A DNA stretch of 6,979 nt from Lachnospiraceae bacterium UBA5895. GTDB lineage: Bacteria > Bacillota > Clostridia > Lachnospirales > Lachnospiraceae. A program made the position numbers and the translations under genes. Location: NCBI GenBank assembly GCA_002431915.1, contig DJEP01000034.1, forward strand, positions 1 to 6,979, given 5' to 3'. Under the pieces are notes generated by a model. That model ran no database searches. It was not told the DNA's origin and saw nothing but the letters and a program-made list of their open reading frames with translations. Shown piece by piece: positions 5,404-6,979 of this stretch. Position 1 is the first letter of the stretch; every line of letters begins with the position of its first letter.

Positions 5404-5418
5404 AAACTCTGCTAAACT
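5390..5418 (+). promoter_or_regulatory. Candidate sigma-A promoter of guaB
   Basis: A perfect -35 TTGACA (5390-5395), a 17-base spacer and -10 TAAACT (5413-5418, 4 of 6). Transcription would begin near 5425, leaving a leader of about 98 bases that is AT-rich and holds only a weak 7-bp stem (5430-5436 with 5462-5468, 25-base loop). Confidence 0.65.
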
Positions 5419-5509
5419 CATGAAAATGCCATAAGTAAAACGAATATATATCATAATTACAACTTATGACGACATAGTAAATCATTCACAAATCTTATCA
5501 AATGAACAC

Positions 5510-5515
5510 AGGAGG
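5510..5515 (+). promoter_or_regulatory. Ribosome binding site of guaB
   Basis: A consensus AGGAGG with 7 bases to the ATG at 5523, the strongest initiation site in the window and consistent with high expression. Confidence 0.85.
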
Positions 5516-5522
5516 AGAGAAA

Positions 5523-6979
5523 ATGGGACAGATTATTGGTGAAGGTATTACCTTTGATGACGTACTGCTCGTACCGTCTTATTCTCAGGTAGTTCCCAAT
5601 CAGGTGGATTTGACCACATGGCTGACGAAAAAGATCAAGCTGAAAATCCCTATGATGAGCGCAGGAATGGATACTGTTACCGAGCATCGCATGGCAATCG
5701 CCATGGCAAGACAGGGCGGTATCGGTATTATTCATAAGAACATGTCTATCGAAGCACAGGCAGAAGAGGTAGACAAGGTAAAGCGTTCCGAGAATGGTGT
5801 CATCACCGATCCTTTCTCTCTGTCTCCCGAGCATACACTGGCAGACGCAGATGCACTGATGGCGAAGTTCCGTATCTCCGGTGTACCTATCACCGAGGGC
5901 AGAAAATTAGTCGGCATCATCACCAACCGTGATCTGAAGTTCGAGACCGATTTTACCAAGAAGATCAAAGAGTCCATGACCAGCGAAGGACTGATCACCG
6001 CTCCCGAAGGCATCACTCTGGAAGAGGCGAAGAAGATCCTGGCAAAGGCAAGAAAAGAAAAGCTTCCCATCGTGGACAAGGACTTTAACTTAAAGGGTCT
6101 GATCACCATCAAAGATATTGAGAAGACCATCAAATATCCTCTGGCAGCTAAGGATTCCCAGGGCAGACTGCTCTGCGGTGCCGGCGTAGGTATCACCGCC
6201 AACGTGCTGGATCGTGTGGCAGCTCTGGTAGCAGCCAAGGTCGATGTCATCGTACTGGATTCCGCACACGGTCATTCCCAAAACGTATTGAACTGCCTGA
6301 AGATGATCAAGGAAAAATATCCTGATCTGCAGGTAATTGCAGGTAATGTAGCTACCGGCGAAGCTACCCGCGCACTGATTGAGGCAGGAGCAGATGCCGT
6401 TAAGGTAGGCATCGGACCCGGTTCCATCTGTACCACCCGTGTGGTTGCAGGTATCGGTGTTCCTCAGGTATCAGCTATCATGGACTGCTACAGCGTAGCA
6501 AAAGAATACGGTATTCCCATCATCGCTGATGGCGGTATCAAGTATTCCGGAGATATTACCAAGGCAATCGCAGCCGGCGGCAACGTATGTATGATGGGTT
6601 CCATGTTCGCAGGATGTGAGGAGAGTCCGGGAGAATACGAGCTGTTCCAGGGTAGAAAATACAAGGTATACCGTGGTATGGGTTCCATCGCAGCCATGGA
6701 GAACGGCAGTAAAGACCGTTACTTCCAGGAGAATGCGAAGAAACTGGTACCCGAAGGTGTCGAGGGGCGTGTGGCATACAAGGGCAGCGTAGAAGATACC
6801 GTATTCCAGTTACTGGGCGGTCTTCGTTCCGGTATGGGTTACTGCGGTGCACAGGATATCGAGACCCTGAAAGAGACCGGCAGATTCGTGAAGATTTCTG
6901 CTGCATCCCTGAAGGAGAGCCATCCTCATGATATCCATATCACCAAGGAAGCTCCGAACTACAGTGTGGATGATAAATA
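5523..6979 (+). CDS. guaB: Inosine-5'-monophosphate dehydrogenase (end cut by window)
   Basis: GuaB oxidises IMP to XMP with NAD+ (EC 1.1.1.205), the first committed step from IMP to GMP, in the cytoplasm as a tetramer or octamer. 485 codons are present and the window ends with TA, probably the first two bases of the stop, so the protein is essentially complete and of normal length. The N-terminal barrel strand TFDDVLLVPSYS (10-21) and SAGMDTVTEHRMA (46-58) are typical. Two CBS domains fill about residues 92-205. The catalytic loop GSICTTR (300-306) carries Cys303, preceded by KVGIGPG (294-300). IADGGIKYSGD (334-344), the IMP-binding GSMFAG (359-364), the flap region around YRGMGS (383-388), and EGVEG (411-415) follow. 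All key residues are present. The start has a consensus ribosome binding site and gives the usual MGQIIGEGITFDDVL N-terminus. It is transcribed from its own promoter; guaA is not in the window. Confidence 0.97.
   Translation, partial: MGQIIGEGITFDDVLLVPSYSQVVPNQVDLTTWLTKKIKLKIPMMSAGMDTVTEHRMAIAMARQGGIGIIHKNMSIEAQAEEVDKVKRSENGVITDPFSLSPEHTLADADALMAKFRISGVPITEGRKLVGIITNRDLKFETDFTKKIKESMTSEGLITAPEGITLEEAKKILAKARKEKLPIVDKDFNLKGLITIKDIEKTIKYPLAAKDSQGRLLCGAGVGITANVLDRVAALVAAKVDVIVLDSAHGHSQNVLNCLKMIKEKYPDLQVIAGNVATGEATRALIEAGADAVKVGIGPGSICTTRVVAGIGVPQVSAIMDCYSVAKEYGIPIIADGGIKYSGDITKAIAAGGNVCMMGSMFAGCEESPGEYELFQGRKYKVYRGMGSIAAMENGSKDRYFQENAKKLVPEGVEGRVAYKGSVEDTVFQLLGGLRSGMGYCGAQDIETLKETGRFVKISAASLKESHPHDIHITKEAPNYSVDDK

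Noticed and set aside
5425..5510. Purine riboswitch in the guaB leader
   Set aside because: The leader lacks the conserved core and paired loops of purine riboswitches and has only a weak 7-bp stem with a 25-base loop.
1..6979. Mobile element, CRISPR array, toxin-antitoxin or defence cassette
   Set aside because: No transposase, integrase, regularly spaced repeat, or small paired genes are visible; all recognisable genes are housekeeping or small membrane proteins.

Overview
The window looks like a stretch of core chromosome from an anaerobic, low-to-medium-GC Clostridia member of the Bacillota, most probably a Lachnospiraceae relative. This rests on the Clostridia-type proteins (TrmB, GuaB, a DacA with a C-terminal membrane anchor, two small membrane proteins of a kind I associate with that family), strong AGGAGG-like ribosome binding sites and compact intrinsic terminators. 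It is an inference; no rRNA or other strict marker is present.

Layout, left to right. Positions 1-116 hold a GC-rich stretch with two hairpins downstream of trxA. Next is a minus-strand pair, trmB (tRNA guanine-N7 methyltransferase, 1140 to 496) followed by trxA (thioredoxin, 437 to 117), probably one transcript. Facing away from trmB is a plus-strand YfcE-type phosphodiesterase (1289-1840) with a GTG start. The 148-bp gap between them holds two candidate promoters whose polymerase footprints would overlap. A strong intrinsic terminator follows yfcE, only about 30 bp before the start of dacA (1935-3644), a secreted D-Ala-D-Ala carboxypeptidase with an added transmembrane anchor and a very basic tail. 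A hairpin terminator that works on both strands separates dacA from the convergent minus-strand gene at 3719-4480, a single-pass membrane protein of unknown function. A 317-bp divergent region carries promoters for that gene and for a small plus-strand membrane protein (4798-5292, possibly the DUF6106 family). That gene ends in its own terminator. It is followed by guaB (IMP dehydrogenase, 5523 to the window end), with a consensus-like promoter and an excellent ribosome binding site; the window stops two bases into what is probably its stop codon.

How the genes relate. Apart from trmB-trxA, the genes appear to be single transcription units with their own promoters and terminators, so this is a mosaic of housekeeping functions (tRNA modification, redox, phosphodiester hydrolysis, wall maturation, guanine nucleotide synthesis) rather than one pathway. 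I see no mobile element, CRISPR array, tRNA, rRNA or defence cassette, and no clear evidence of a new multi-gene system. The points most worth a second look are the terminator pressed against dacA, the unusual DacA C-terminus, the two uncharacterised membrane proteins, the hairpin in the leader of the second one, and short repeats and palindromes at promoters.
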